Source of the DNA: Cronobacter universalis NCTC 9529
GTDB taxonomy: Bacteria > Pseudomonadota > Gammaproteobacteria > Enterobacterales > Enterobacteriaceae
Direction: 5' to 3'
DNA: 64,000 bases
Assembly: GCF_001277175.1 (NCBI RefSeq)
Contig: NZ_CP012257.1
Coordinates: 1,922,001 to 1,986,000 of the forward strand
This document shows, one piece after another, positions 46,560 to 55,858 of this stretch (position 1 is the first letter of the stretch; every line of letters starts with the position of its first letter). The notes below the pieces were generated by a model. It made no database searches and had not been told where the DNA came from. It saw only the letters and a list, made by a program, of their open reading frames with translations. Position numbers and translations under genes: made by a program.

Positions 46560-46617
46560 ACTGAATGCGTTACGGGGGCGTCCGGCCCCCTTCAGAAATA
46601 CGTTTTCAGGATATGCC

Positions 46618-46941
46618 ATGAAGAAACTGCTTGTCGTTTTGCTCCCCACGCTGCTGGCTGGCTGTAGCTACTATGACGCTATGGTTGAGCGCATGAACAC
46701 CGATACTCTCGAATATCGCTGCGATGAAAAACCGCTGACGGTCTCGCTCAACAAACAGCGCGAGCAAGTCAGTTTCGTGCTGGATGATAAAGTGCTGCAC
46801 CTGAATCAGGGCCGCGCCGCCTCGGGTACGCGCTACACCGACGGCATCTATGCGTTCTGGTCGAAAGGCGAGGAGGCGACGGTCTACTATCGCGACAATA
46901 TTGTGTTAAATCACTGTCAGTTACAAAATCCGAAGCGTTGA
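46618..46941 (+). CDS. mliC: membrane-bound C-type lysozyme inhibitor MliC
   Basis: The 107-residue lipoprotein has the lipobox LLAGC, with cysteine 16, and an MliC/PliC beta-barrel domain. Family motifs include [16 protein letters not shown], the [23 protein letters not shown] loop that plugs the lysozyme active site, and a paired cysteine near the end (NHCQL). It protects the cell wall against host C-type lysozyme. The start follows TTTCAGGAT. It lies between anmK and pdxH as in E. coli. Confidence 0.95.
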   Translation: MKKLLVVLLPTLLAGCSYYDAMVERMNTDTLEYRCDEKPLTVSLNKQREQVSFVLDDKVLHLNQGRAASGTRYTDGIYAFWSKGEEATVYYRDNIVLNHCQLQNPKR

Positions 46942-46997
46942 GATTTTAACGGGTGGGGCGCACAATAGCGCCACCCGATCCTGACTGGTTCAACGCT

Positions 46998-47654
46998 ATG
47001 TCTGATATTGACCATCTGCAACAGATTGCGCACCTGCGCCGTGAATACACCAAAGGCGGGCTGCGCCGCCGCGACTTAACCGACCAGCCGCTGCCGCTGT
47101 TTGAACGCTGGCTCGCGCAGGCGTGCGAGGCGAAACTCGCCGATCCTACCGCAATGGTCGTCGCTACCGTCGATGAACAGGGCCAGCCGTACCAGCGTAT
47201 CGTGCTGCTCAAGCATTTCGACGAGCGCGGCATGGTGTTTTACACCAACCTTGGCAGCCGCAAGGCGCACCATCTCGAAAACAACCCGCGCATCAGTCTG
47301 CTGTTTCCGTGGCATATGCTGGAGCGGCAGGTGATGATCACTGGCAAAGCCGAGCGTCTCTCGACGCTGGAAGTGGTGAAATATTTCCACAGCCGCCCGC
47401 GCGACAGCCAGATTGGCGCCTGGGTCTCAAAGCAGTCGAGCCGTATTTCCGCGCGCGGCGTGCTGGAAAGCAAATTCCTCGAACTGAAACAGAAATTCCA
47501 GCAGGGCGAAGTTCCCTTGCCGAGTTTCTGGGGCGGTTTTCGCGTCTCGTTTGACCAGGTCGAATTCTGGCAGGGCGGCGAGCACCGGCTGCATGACCGC
47601 TTTTTATACCAGCGTGACGCCGACGGCTGGAAAATCGACCGTCTCGCCCCGTAA
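46998..47654 (+). CDS. pdxH: pyridoxine/pyridoxamine 5'-phosphate oxidase
   Basis: PdxH oxidises pyridoxine or pyridoxamine 5'-phosphate to the active cofactor pyridoxal 5'-phosphate, using FMN. The 218 residues from the ATG at 46998 ([27 protein letters not shown]) match the E. coli length. Visible features are the FMN-binding [27 protein letters not shown] and the C-terminal signature [19 protein letters not shown]. tyrS follows downstream, and the order pdxH–tyrS–pdxY is the classical vitamin B6 arrangement of enterobacteria. Confidence 0.97.
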   Translation: MSDIDHLQQIAHLRREYTKGGLRRRDLTDQPLPLFERWLAQACEAKLADPTAMVVATVDEQGQPYQRIVLLKHFDERGMVFYTNLGSRKAHHLENNPRISLLFPWHMLERQVMITGKAERLSTLEVVKYFHSRPRDSQIGAWVSKQSSRISARGVLESKFLELKQKFQQGEVPLPSFWGGFRVSFDQVEFWQGGEHRLHDRFLYQRDADGWKIDRLAP

Positions 47655-47793
47655 GTGAGCGATTTTCTTATGCAAGCGCTGGCGCTCCCAGGGCTTGCGC
47701 TTTATTCTATGCCTCCCTGAATTTTATTCTTTCGCCAGTGGGCGAAAAGCCGTGTACCGGCAAAGGTGCAGTCGTAAATACATGGAGAAATCG

Positions 47794-49068
47794 ATGGCAA
47801 GCAGCAATTTGATTAAACAATTGCAGGAGCGGGGCCTTGTGGCTCAGGTGACGGATGAAGAAGCGTTAGCGCAGCGACTGGCGCAGGGGCCGATCGCCCT
47901 TTATTGCGGCTTCGATCCCACCGCCGACAGCCTGCACTTGGGCCATCTGGTTCCCTTGTTGTGCCTGAAACGCTTTCAGATGGCGGGGCACAAACCGGTT
48001 GCACTGGTCGGCGGCGCCACCGGTCTGATTGGCGACCCGAGCTTTAAAGCGACCGAACGTAAACTCAATACCGAAGACACCGTCCAGGAGTGGGTGGATA
48101 AAATCCGCCGCCAGGTCGCGCCGTTCCTCGATTTCGATTGCGGCGAAAACTCCGCTATCGCGGCGAACAACTATGACTGGTTCGGCAGTATGAACGTGCT
48201 GACCTTTCTGCGCGATATCGGCAAGCACTTCTCGGTCAACCAGATGATCAACAAAGAAGCGGTGAAGCAGCGCCTGAACCGCGACGATGTGGGTATCTCC
48301 TTCACCGAATTCTCCTACAACCTGTTGCAGGGTTACGACTTCGCCTGCCTGAATAAACTGCACGGCGTGGCGCTGCAAATCGGCGGCTCCGACCAGTGGG
48401 GTAACATTACGTCGGGTATCGATCTGACCCGTCGTCTGCACCAGAACCAGGTGTTCGGTCTGACCGTACCGCTTATCACCAAATCTGACGGCACCAAATT
48501 CGGCAAAACCGAAGGCGGCGCGGTATGGCTGGATCCGAAGAAAACCAGCCCGTACAAGTTCTACCAGTTCTGGATCAACACCGCGGACGCGGATGTTTAC
48601 CGCTTCCTGAAGTTCTTCACGTTCATGAGCCTTGATGAGATCAACGCCCTGGAAGAAGAAGACAAAAACAGCGGCAAAGCGCCGCGCGCCCAGTACGTAC
48701 TGGCGGAGCAGGTAACGCGCCTGGTGCATGGCGAAGAGGGCCTTGCCGCCGCGAAGCGCATCACTGAAAGCCTGTTTAACGGCAACCTCAACGCGCTGAG
48801 CGAAGCGGATTTCGAGCAGCTCGCGCAGGACGGCGTGCCGATGATCGAGATGGAAAAAGGCGCGGATCTGATGCAGGCGCTGGTCGATTCCGAACTGCAG
48901 CCGTCCCGCGGCCAGGCGCGCAAAACCATCGCGTCCAACGCTATCACCATCAACGGCGAGAAGCAGGCCGATCCGGAATACACCTTCAGCGACAGCGATC
49001 GCCTGTTTGGCCGCTATACGCTGCTGCGTCGGGGCAAGAAAAACTACTGCCTCGTCTGCTGGAAGTAA
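47794..49068 (+). CDS. tyrS: tyrosyl-tRNA synthetase
   Basis: TyrS charges tRNA-Tyr. The 424-residue class I enzyme begins [25 protein letters not shown] at the ATG at 47794. It has the HIGH-type motif [10 protein letters not shown] near residue 45, the tyrosine-specific [12 protein letters not shown] and [11 protein letters not shown] segments, the KMSKS equivalent KFGKT near residue 235, and a C-terminal S4 RNA-binding domain. An open extension upstream to 47695 is not family-like. It is followed by an intrinsic terminator, then pdxY. Confidence 0.98.
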   Translation: MASSNLIKQLQERGLVAQVTDEEALAQRLAQGPIALYCGFDPTADSLHLGHLVPLLCLKRFQMAGHKPVALVGGATGLIGDPSFKATERKLNTEDTVQEWVDKIRRQVAPFLDFDCGENSAIAANNYDWFGSMNVLTFLRDIGKHFSVNQMINKEAVKQRLNRDDVGISFTEFSYNLLQGYDFACLNKLHGVALQIGGSDQWGNITSGIDLTRRLHQNQVFGLTVPLITKSDGTKFGKTEGGAVWLDPKKTSPYKFYQFWINTADADVYRFLKFFTFMSLDEINALEEEDKNSGKAPRAQYVLAEQVTRLVHGEEGLAAAKRITESLFNGNLNALSEADFEQLAQDGVPMIEMEKGADLMQALVDSELQPSRGQARKTIASNAITINGEKQADPEYTFSDSDRLFGRYTLLRRGKKNYCLVCWK

Positions 49069-49081
49069 CACTCAGCCAGTC

Positions 49082-49110
49082 AAGGGCGTGGGAAACCACG
49101 CCCTTTATTT
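49082..49110 (+). terminator. intrinsic terminator after tyrS
   Basis: AAGGGCGTGG and CCACGCCCTT form a ten-base stem with a short loop, followed by TATTTTT. It begins 14 bases after the tyrS stop. Confidence 0.88.
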
Positions 49111-49142
49111 TTAACCCGACCTCTCGTTTCACCCGGAAAATC

Positions 49143-50003
49143 ATGAAGAATATTCTCGCCATCCAGTCTCATGTGGTGTTTGGTCACGCCGGCAACAGCG
49201 CGGCTGAATTCCCGATGCGCCGCCTCGGCGCCAATGTCTGGCCGCTTAATACGGTGCAGTTTTCCAACCACACGCAGTATGGCCAGTGGACCGGCGCCGT
49301 GATGCCGCCGTCGCATCTGACCGAGATCGTGCAGGGCATTGCGGCTATCGGCCAGCTGTCGCGCTGTGACGCCGTGCTGAGCGGCTATCTGGGCTCGGCG
49401 GAGCAGGGCGAGCATATTCTGGAGATTGTCCGTCAGGTGAAAGCGGCCAATCCGCAGGCGAAGTACTTTTGCGACCCGGTGATGGGCCACCCGGAAAAGG
49501 GCTGTATCGTGGCGCCGGGCGTGGCGGAGTTTCACGCGCGTTTCGCGCTGCCGGCGAGCGACATCATCGCGCCGAACCTGCTCGAGCTGGAGATACTGAG
49601 CGGCCATGCGGTGGCGAGCGTCGACGAGGCTGTCGCGACCGCACGCGAGCTTATCGCCCGCGGCCCGCAGATTGTGCTGGTGAAACATCTGGCGCGCGCA
49701 GGCTATCATCAGGACCGTTTTGAAATGCTGCTGGTGACATCCGACGAGGCCTGGCACATCAGCCGTCCGCTGGTGGATTTCGGCGCGCGTCAGCCGGTCG
49801 GCGTGGGCGACGTGACGAGCGGTCTGCTGCTGGTGAAACTGTTACAGGGCGCGACGCTTCGCGAGGCGCTGGAGCATGTGACGGCGGCGGTCTACGACAT
49901 CATGGTGACCACCAAACGCATGGAAGAGTATGAATTGCAGGTCGTAGCGGCGCAGGACGGCATCGCGCGGCCGGAACACTACTTTACGGCGGTAAAACTG
50001 TAA
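49143..50003 (+). CDS. pdxY: pyridoxal kinase PdxY
   Basis: PdxY phosphorylates pyridoxal in the B6 salvage pathway. The 286-residue ribokinase-fold protein has the substrate loop [23 protein letters not shown] near its start. The C-terminal [15 protein letters not shown] anion-hole motif carries the catalytic aspartate. Length matches E. coli PdxY. It shares a bidirectional terminator with the convergent gstA and complements PdxH in keeping PLP supplied. Confidence 0.97.
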   Translation: MKNILAIQSHVVFGHAGNSAAEFPMRRLGANVWPLNTVQFSNHTQYGQWTGAVMPPSHLTEIVQGIAAIGQLSRCDAVLSGYLGSAEQGEHILEIVRQVKAANPQAKYFCDPVMGHPEKGCIVAPGVAEFHARFALPASDIIAPNLLELEILSGHAVASVDEAVATARELIARGPQIVLVKHLARAGYHQDRFEMLLVTSDEAWHISRPLVDFGARQPVGVGDVTSGLLLVKLLQGATLREALEHVTAAVYDIMVTTKRMEEYELQVVAAQDGIARPEHYFTAVKL

Positions 50004-50036
50004 AAAAACGCCGCGCCTGCATCAGGCGCGGCGCTT
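50004..50036. terminator. bidirectional terminator between pdxY and gstA
   Basis: GCCGCGCCTG and CAGGCGCGGC (50010–50032) form a ten-base GC stem flanked by AAAAAAA on the left. The T-run serves gstA best; on the pdxY side the tail is weaker. Confidence 0.8.
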
Positions 50037-50046
50037 CACTTCTCTG

Positions 50047-50655
50047 TTACGCGCTCAGGCCTTCCGCCTTCAGCGCCGCCGCGACGGCAGGACGCGCTTT
50101 CACGCGAGCCTGGTAGTCGGCGATATTGTCAAACGCCTGCATCTCAAGTCCGACCGCTTTCGCCCAGTTCAGCACGGTAAACAGGTAAGCATCCGCCACG
50201 CTGAAGCGCAGCCCCATCAGCCACTGTTTCTGCGCCAGCGCCTCATTCACATACGCGAATTTCTTCTGCAACTGCGCGCGCGCGATGGTCTTATACTCAT
50301 CCGGCGTATCCGGGCGGAACAGCGGCGTAAAACCTTTATGCAGCTCGGTGGCGATATAGTTCAGCCACTCCAGCGTGTGGTAACGGGTCATGCTGCCGAC
50401 AGGGGCGAGCAACTGACGGTCCGGCACAAGATCTGCGATGTACTGCACAATAGCGACGCCCTCTGTCAGCAGCGTATTATCATCCAGCAGCAGCGCCGGC
50501 ACCTGACCCTTCGGGTTAATGGTCAGGTAGTCTTCGCCGTTCTCCGTGCGCTTTGCGGCCAGATCTACCGCCACCAGCGTAAAATCGATATCGGCTTCGC
50601 GCAGAATGATGTGCGGCGAAAGCGAACACGCGCCGGCTTTGTAAAACAGTTTCAT
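50047..50655 (-). CDS. gstA: glutathione S-transferase GstA, beta class
   Basis: The 202-residue enzyme conjugates glutathione to electrophiles and has peroxidase activity. It has the beta-class N-terminus [21 protein letters not shown] with the active-site cysteine 10 and serine 11. The thioredoxin-fold cis-proline region [22 protein letters not shown] is present, and an all-helical C-terminal domain follows, including [14 protein letters not shown]. It is monocistronic, convergent with pdxY and followed upstream by dtpA on the same strand. Confidence 0.96.
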   Translation of the reverse strand: MKLFYKAGACSLSPHIILREADIDFTLVAVDLAAKRTENGEDYLTINPKGQVPALLLDDNTLLTEGVAIVQYIADLVPDRQLLAPVGSMTRYHTLEWLNYIATELHKGFTPLFRPDTPDEYKTIARAQLQKKFAYVNEALAQKQWLMGLRFSVADAYLFTVLNWAKAVGLEMQAFDNIADYQARVKARPAVAAALKAEGLSA

Positions 50656-50709
50656 GGCAATGCTCCCTTCTCATGAATGAACCAAATTATGGTAGAGCGC
50701 GAACAGGTA

Positions 50710-50742
50710 AAAAAAAAGCCGCCAGCATAAAAACTGACGGCC
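50710..50742 (-). terminator. intrinsic terminator after dtpA
   Basis: On the minus strand GAGGCCGTCAG and CTGGCGGC pair with one G–T mismatch around an AT-rich loop, followed by a run of more than eight Ts. It is about 20 bases beyond the dtpA stop. Confidence 0.85.
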
Positions 50743-50763
50743 TCAATAACGTTTCCCGAACGG

Positions 50764-52263
50764 TTACGCGTGCGCGGTATCCGTTTCTTTCGCTTTGTCA
50801 TCCTGCGTCATGCGGTTCAGCAGCGGCGCAGTCAGCAGCATCAGCACGGCGATAACGCCGGTGGCGATCCCAATCTGCATGAAGACGCGGCCGTAGACTT
50901 CCAGCGACTGCAGCGGGTCGGTCACGTTTTCCGGCACCGCCATCAGGTTCGCGACTTTACCGGCGATCATTGCCGCGCCCGCGGTGGTCAGGAACCAGCT
51001 GCCCATGATGAAGCCCATAAGGCGCTGGGGCACCAGCTGTGCGACCATCGCAAGGCCGAGACCGGAGATCATCAGCTCGCCGATACTCTGCAGCGCGTAG
51101 CTCAGGATCAGCCAGTTCACGGAGACGATACCGGCTTCGGAGGCGAATTTCGCGCCCAGCGGCAGCACCAGGAACGCGCCAGAGCACAGCAGCATACCGA
51201 TAGTGAATTTAAACGGCATCGGCAGGCGGTCGCCCATTTTGTTATAGATAGCGGCCAGAATCGGGCTGCCAATCATGATCCAGAACGGGTTCAGCGCCTG
51301 GAACTGCTCCGGCTGGAACGCGATACCCAGAATCGAGTGCTCTACGTTACGGATAGCGAAGAAGTTCAGGGACGTCGGCATCTGCTGATAGAGCACGAAG
51401 AACACAATCGCTTCAAGCATCAGGATAAACGCCACGATCATTTTGCGGCGCGCGGCGCCCTGCATCGCGAACGCTTCTTTCGCGAAAATAATCACGATAC
51501 CGAGAGCGACCACGCCCAGCACCATACGGGCGATGCCCTGGTTATGCAGCAGCCAGGTGGCGATAGCGACCAGCACCACGATACCGACGATAGTCGCCAG
51601 CAGTTTGCCGATGTGCAGCGGGGCGAAGTCGGGTTTGGAGCCGTAATCTTTCACCCACTTCTTGCAGAAGATGAAGTTCACGAGGGTGATCAGCATCCCG
51701 ACGAAGCTCAGTGAGAACGCCACGCTCCAGCCGAATCTGTCAGCCAGCCACGGGGTCGCCAGCATGGAGAAGAAGGAACCGATGTTAATCGCCATGTAAT
51801 ACATGGTGAACGCGCCGTCGAGACGCGGGTCATCTTTCTCGTAGCAGGTCGAGAGCAGGGCCGACGGGTTGGCTTTGAACAGACCGTTACCTACCGCGAT
51901 GGTCGCCATACCGAAGTAGACGATCGCCGCGTCGTGACCAGACCACGCCACCAGCGCATAGCCGATAGCCAGCACAATCGTGCCGAGCATAATCACGCGT
52001 TTGGTGCCAAGCACTTTATCGCCCAGCCAGCCGCCGATAGCCACCAGGCCATACACCAGCGCGCTGAAGGAGGAGAACAACGTAATGGAATCCGCTTCCG
52101 ACATACCCAGCTGTTTGACCAGGTAAACAGCCATAATCCCTTGCAGGCCGTAGTAACCGAAACGCTCCCATAACTCTATCGAGAAGATCAGATAAAACGA
52201 TTTCGGTTGTTTGAAAGCGTTCATGCTCACGCTTTCTGCTGGTTTTTTGTTTGCAGTCGACAC
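50764..52263 (-). CDS. dtpA: dipeptide/tripeptide permease DtpA (TppB)
   Basis: DtpA is a proton-coupled peptide importer of the POT family. The 499-residue protein has fourteen membrane helices and the family signatures [20 protein letters not shown] near residue 30 and [17 protein letters not shown] near residue 125. GTG at 52263 is chosen as start because it gives [20 protein letters not shown], as in E. coli, and AGAGG lies upstream; a longer frame begins at 52290. E. coli tppB is OmpR-dependent. The ~590-base upstream region contains a perfect CRP-type site. Confidence 0.97.
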   Translation of the reverse strand: MSTANKKPAESVSMNAFKQPKSFYLIFSIELWERFGYYGLQGIMAVYLVKQLGMSEADSITLFSSFSALVYGLVAIGGWLGDKVLGTKRVIMLGTIVLAIGYALVAWSGHDAAIVYFGMATIAVGNGLFKANPSALLSTCYEKDDPRLDGAFTMYYMAINIGSFFSMLATPWLADRFGWSVAFSLSFVGMLITLVNFIFCKKWVKDYGSKPDFAPLHIGKLLATIVGIVVLVAIATWLLHNQGIARMVLGVVALGIVIIFAKEAFAMQGAARRKMIVAFILMLEAIVFFVLYQQMPTSLNFFAIRNVEHSILGIAFQPEQFQALNPFWIMIGSPILAAIYNKMGDRLPMPFKFTIGMLLCSGAFLVLPLGAKFASEAGIVSVNWLILSYALQSIGELMISGLGLAMVAQLVPQRLMGFIMGSWFLTTAGAAMIAGKVANLMAVPENVTDPLQSLEVYGRVFMQIGIATGVIAVLMLLTAPLLNRMTQDDKAKETDTAHA

Positions 52264-52854
52264 ATATACCTCTTTTTTTACAGCCCGCATTAACCGCGGG
52301 GGTGGTATGCGCGTGTTGCCTGGCGGCGTGCGCTTTTATTGTTATATGAAGTGAGAAACGGCGGGTAATGTTCACTATCCTGACCGCGGGCACAAGGCTT
52401 TTGTAATAATCTGTTACATATAAGCCGGGCGGGATAATCCGCCATTCGTTTCGCTAACCATCAGCGTTAAATTTCATGATAATCGCTATTGTAGATTTTT
52501 TAACTGCTGAAGCGGGCGCTGAAGCGGGATTTGGTTATATGTTCTGCTGATTAACCTGCCAGGCAGTCAGATAGACCTGAATATCGGAGAATGCCCGATA
52601 TTTATATTATTGGTGACAGTGATAACCGAGGCGCCGCAAGGCTTTGTGCCCAATAATGCAACGGAAATTTAACAGAATGTTGCAAGTGTGATAATTCTCA
52701 CAAATCTATAGAAAATTCCTGTCGAAAAAAAACGATTAACCTGACCAACTGATTTAAAGCGGGATAATGGACGCTGAAACGGAGCGACAGGAAGGCGAGT
52801 GAGAGGAAGATCGCGCAACGGATGTGACAGAGGTGACAACCGTTGCGCTGCGGG
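52264..52854 (-). other. long intergenic region between nth and dtpA
   Basis: About 590 AT-rich bases without a supported gene, most likely a long control region or leader for dtpA. It includes a perfect CRP palindrome at 52687–52702 and a tandem repeat of GCTGAAGCGGG at 52506–52516 and 52518–52528. I see no clear terminator for the rsx–nth operon. Confidence 0.5.
52687..52702. promoter_or_regulatory. perfect CRP-consensus site between nth and dtpA
   Basis: TGTGATAATTCTCACA matches TGTGA-N6-TCACA exactly. It is about 424 bases upstream of the dtpA start codon and 150 bases beyond the nth stop. A role in dtpA control is plausible but the distance is large. Confidence 0.55.
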
Positions 52855-53490
52855 TTATTCGTACACTTTTTCCGCGTATTCGCAGAGATCTTCAATGATG
52901 CAGGAGCCGCAGCGCGGCTTACGGGCGATGCAGGTGTAGCGCCCGTGAAGGATAAGCCAGTGGTGACAATCGACTTTAAACTCCGCCGGCACCACTTTTA
53001 ACAGCTTTTCTTCGACGGCTTCGACATTCTTGCCGGGCGCGAATTTTGTGCGGTTGCTGACGCGAAAAATATGCGTATCAACGGCGATAGTCGGCCAGCC
53101 GAAGGCTGTGTTTAGCACCACATTGGCGGTTTTGCGCCCGACGCCCGGCAGCGCCTCCAGCGCCGCGCGATCTTCCGGCACCTCGCCGCCGTGCTGTTCA
53201 AGCAGAATGCGGCACGTTTTTATCACGTTCTCCGCTTTGCTGTTAAACAGCCCGATGGTTTTGATGTACTCCTTCACGCCCTCCACGCCGAGCGCCAGCA
53301 TTGCTTCAGGCGTGTTGGCGACAGGGTAGAGCTTCGCCGTGGCTTTGTTCACGCTCACATCCGTGGCCTGCGCCGAAAGCAGCACGGCTATCAGCAGCTC
53401 AAACGGGCTGGTGAAATGCAGCTCTGTCGTCGGGTGCGGGTTGTTCGCCCGGAGCCGGGTAAGGATTTCGATGCGTTTAGCCTGGTTCAT
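52855..53490 (-). CDS. nth: endonuclease III
   Basis: Nth is a bifunctional DNA glycosylase/AP lyase that removes oxidised pyrimidines. The 211-residue protein has the helix-hairpin-helix [18 protein letters not shown] near residue 115, with the catalytic lysine. The aspartate is in [13 protein letters not shown] [4Fe-4S] loop near the C-terminus, [17 protein letters not shown], supplies the cysteines C-x6-C-x2-C-x5-C. Its start overlaps the rsxE stop by four bases, so it is the last gene of the rsx operon, as in E. coli. Confidence 0.98.
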   Translation of the reverse strand: MNQAKRIEILTRLRANNPHPTTELHFTSPFELLIAVLLSAQATDVSVNKATAKLYPVANTPEAMLALGVEGVKEYIKTIGLFNSKAENVIKTCRILLEQHGGEVPEDRAALEALPGVGRKTANVVLNTAFGWPTIAVDTHIFRVSNRTKFAPGKNVEAVEEKLLKVVPAEFKVDCHHWLILHGRYTCIARKPRCGSCIIEDLCEYAEKVYE

Positions 53491-54173
53491 GACGCTTTTT
53501 CCGCCGTGGCCTCCACCACGACCGGTTTCGCGGCGCGGCGTTTCATACGCTCGTCAATGAGGTATTTCACCGCCAGCATCATACCGAGGCCGATAAAAGC
53601 GCCCGGCGGCAGCATCGCCAGCAGGAATGGCGTATCGGTGTGGAACACTTCGATGCGCAGGACGCGCGCCCAGCTGCCGAGCAGGCCGTCAGCGCCGTCA
53701 AACAGCGTGCCGTTGCCGAGGATCTCGCGCAGCGAGCCGAGTACGAACATCGCGCCGGTCGCGCCCAGCCCGATGGCAAAACCGTCAAGCGCCGAAAGCA
53801 GCGGACCGTTTTTGGCGGCGAACGCTTCCGCGCGACCGACCACAATACAGTTCGTGACGATAAGCGGGATAAAAATCCCGAGCGACTGGTACAGCCCGAA
53901 CGCATAGGCGTTGATCAGCATCTGCACGATACTCACCACCGCCGCGATAATCATCACGTAAATAGGAATGCGGATCTCGCCCGGCATCCAGCGGCGGAAG
54001 GCTGAGATCGAAGCGTTAGTCAGCGTCAGCACCAGCGTGGTCGCAAGGCCAAGGCCGAGCGCGTTGGTGGCGGTGGAGGTCACGGCCAGCAGCGGACACA
54101 TACCGAGCAGCTGTACCAGCGCCGAGTTATTTTTCCATAACCCGTTGACCAGAATCGATTTCACGTCATTCAT
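53487..54173 (-). CDS. rsxE: Rsx complex membrane subunit RsxE
   Basis: RsxE is one of three related membrane-embedded subunits of the Rsx (Rnf-type) electron-transport complex, which in E. coli keeps SoxR reduced. The 228-residue protein has about six hydrophobic segments. It carries the NqrDE/RnfAE-family text [24 protein letters not shown] and [32 protein letters not shown]. It overlaps both neighbours by four bases, indicating translational coupling within rsxABCDGE-nth. Confidence 0.97.
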   Translation of the reverse strand: MNDVKSILVNGLWKNNSALVQLLGMCPLLAVTSTATNALGLGLATTLVLTLTNASISAFRRWMPGEIRIPIYVMIIAAVVSIVQMLINAYAFGLYQSLGIFIPLIVTNCIVVGRAEAFAAKNGPLLSALDGFAIGLGATGAMFVLGSLREILGNGTLFDGADGLLGSWARVLRIEVFHTDTPFLLAMLPPGAFIGLGMMLAVKYLIDERMKRRAAKPVVVEATAEKAS

Positions 54174-54796
54174 GGATTTTCTCCACAGGAAGGCAGGGTG
54201 GAAAGCTGCGGCTCCAGCGTCTGCGCGTACAGCCCCGCGCGTTTGACCGCGTTGACGACCGCACGCGGCGTAATCGTCGCGCCAGTAAACTGATCGAACT
54301 GGCCGCCATCTTTTTTCACCGCCCAGCGGGTATCATTCGGCCCCTGAATCACCTGACCGGCAAAACCGGTGATCCAGTTGCTGATGCGGGTTTCGATTTT
54401 ATCGCCAAGCCCTGGCGTTTCATGATGCTCCGTCACGCGGGTGCCGAGCACGGTGCCTTTGAAATCCGCGCCAACCAGCAACTGTATCGCGCCGGAATAG
54501 CCGTCAGGCGCGGTCGCCTGCATGACGACCGCCACCGGCGTATCGCCTTTACGCGCCACCCACAGCTGTTTTTCGCCGCGCCCCAGCGCGGGCGCACTGA
54601 CAAGATAGCAGCTTTGCTGAATATCATTGTCATACATCTCTGGCGGCAGCACCTGATCGAACAACTGTTTCTGCTGTAGTGCCGCCTGGCCTTCAATCGT
54701 GGTTTTCGTCAGCGCGTTGACCATCGCGGTCAGCCCGGTGGTCAGGGCCGCGAAAACGGCGAGCGTCACGCCATGTTTCTGAATCGTCTTAAGCAT
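54170..54796 (-). CDS. rsxG: Rsx complex FMN-binding subunit RsxG
   Basis: RsxG is a periplasm-facing subunit with one N-terminal membrane helix and a covalently attached FMN. The 208 residues include the flavinylation motif [15 protein letters not shown], whose second threonine carries FMN via phosphodiester linkage, and [15 protein letters not shown] upstream of it. Length is slightly above that of E. coli. It overlaps rsxE by four bases and follows rsxD after nine. Confidence 0.97.
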   Translation of the reverse strand: MLKTIQKHGVTLAVFAALTTGLTAMVNALTKTTIEGQAALQQKQLFDQVLPPEMYDNDIQQSCYLVSAPALGRGEKQLWVARKGDTPVAVVMQATAPDGYSGAIQLLVGADFKGTVLGTRVTEHHETPGLGDKIETRISNWITGFAGQVIQGPNDTRWAVKKDGGQFDQFTGATITPRAVVNAVKRAGLYAQTLEPQLSTLPSCGENP

Positions 54797-54805
54797 GGGC
54801 TCTCC

Positions 54806-55858
54806 TTACCGGTGACCGTAAACCCGCGGGCGGGTGTAGTAATCGATGAGCGGCACGGTGATATTCGCCAGCAGCACGGCAAACGCCACGCCGTCCGGGT
54901 AGCCGCCGAAGCTGCGAATCAACCACACCAGCAGGCCCGCCAGCGCGCCGAACACCAGGCGGCCTTTATTGGTGGTCGAGGCCGTGACCGGATCGGTAAG
55001 AATAAAGAACGCGCCAAGCATTGTCGCGCCCGAGAGCAGATGCATCAGCGGCGACAGAAATTTCTCCGGCGCGATAAGCCAGCCGAGCGTTGAGCATACT
55101 GCGAGCGTGACGATAAAGCTCACAGGAATATGCCAGCGGATCGTACCGCGCGCGAGCAGGAACAGACCGCCCGCCAGATAAGCCAGATTCACCCACTGCC
55201 AGCCGAGGCCCGCCAGCGCGCCGCCGTAAATCGGCTGCGCCAGCAGTTCGCCTGCCGGATGGCCGGCGTGCAGGCCGGTTTTAAAGGTATCGAGCGGCGT
55301 GGCCTGGCTTACGCCGTCAATGCCGAGACGCAGTTGCGTCATGGTGTCGCCGCTGGCGGTCGCGCCGTGGAAAATCACCTGTAGCGCGTCGAGAAAACCC
55401 GGCGCCGCGGCGGCGATCTGCTGCGGCGGCAGCCAGTTGGTCATCTGTACCGGGAATGAGATAAGCAATACTACGTAGCCAATCATCGCCGGGTTGAAGG
55501 GGTTGTGGCCAAGCCCGCCGTAAAGCTGTTTGGCGATAATCACCGCGAATACGGTGCCGAGCACGACCATCCACCACGGGGCCAGCGGGGGAATGCTCAC
55601 TCCCAGCAGCAGACCGGTCAGGAGGGCGGAGTTATCGCCAAGGTGGCTTTTCAGCGGCAGTTTGCGCATGCGTACCACCAGCGCTTCGCTGGCAAGCGCG
55701 CTGACGATGGCTAACAGAATCTGTACCAGGCTGCCGTAGCCGAAAAAGTACCACTGCACGGCGATGCCCGGCACGGTGGCCAGCGTCACCAGCATCATGA
55801 TACGCGACGTCTGGCGCTGGTTATGGGTATAAGGGGAACTCGCGATTCTGAAAACCAT
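54806..55858 (-). CDS. rsxD: Rsx complex membrane subunit RsxD
   Basis: RsxD (NqrB/RnfD family) is a polytopic subunit with about nine to ten membrane helices in 350 residues. The FMN attachment site is in [22 protein letters not shown], and the family stretch [24 protein letters not shown] lies near residue 110. The ATG immediately follows the rsxC stop codon, so translation is likely coupled. Together with RsxG it carries covalently bound flavins across the membrane. Confidence 0.97.
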   Translation of the reverse strand: MVFRIASSPYTHNQRQTSRIMMLVTLATVPGIAVQWYFFGYGSLVQILLAIVSALASEALVVRMRKLPLKSHLGDNSALLTGLLLGVSIPPLAPWWMVVLGTVFAVIIAKQLYGGLGHNPFNPAMIGYVVLLISFPVQMTNWLPPQQIAAAAPGFLDALQVIFHGATASGDTMTQLRLGIDGVSQATPLDTFKTGLHAGHPAGELLAQPIYGGALAGLGWQWVNLAYLAGGLFLLARGTIRWHIPVSFIVTLAVCSTLGWLIAPEKFLSPLMHLLSGATMLGAFFILTDPVTASTTNKGRLVFGALAGLLVWLIRSFGGYPDGVAFAVLLANITVPLIDYYTRPRVYGHR

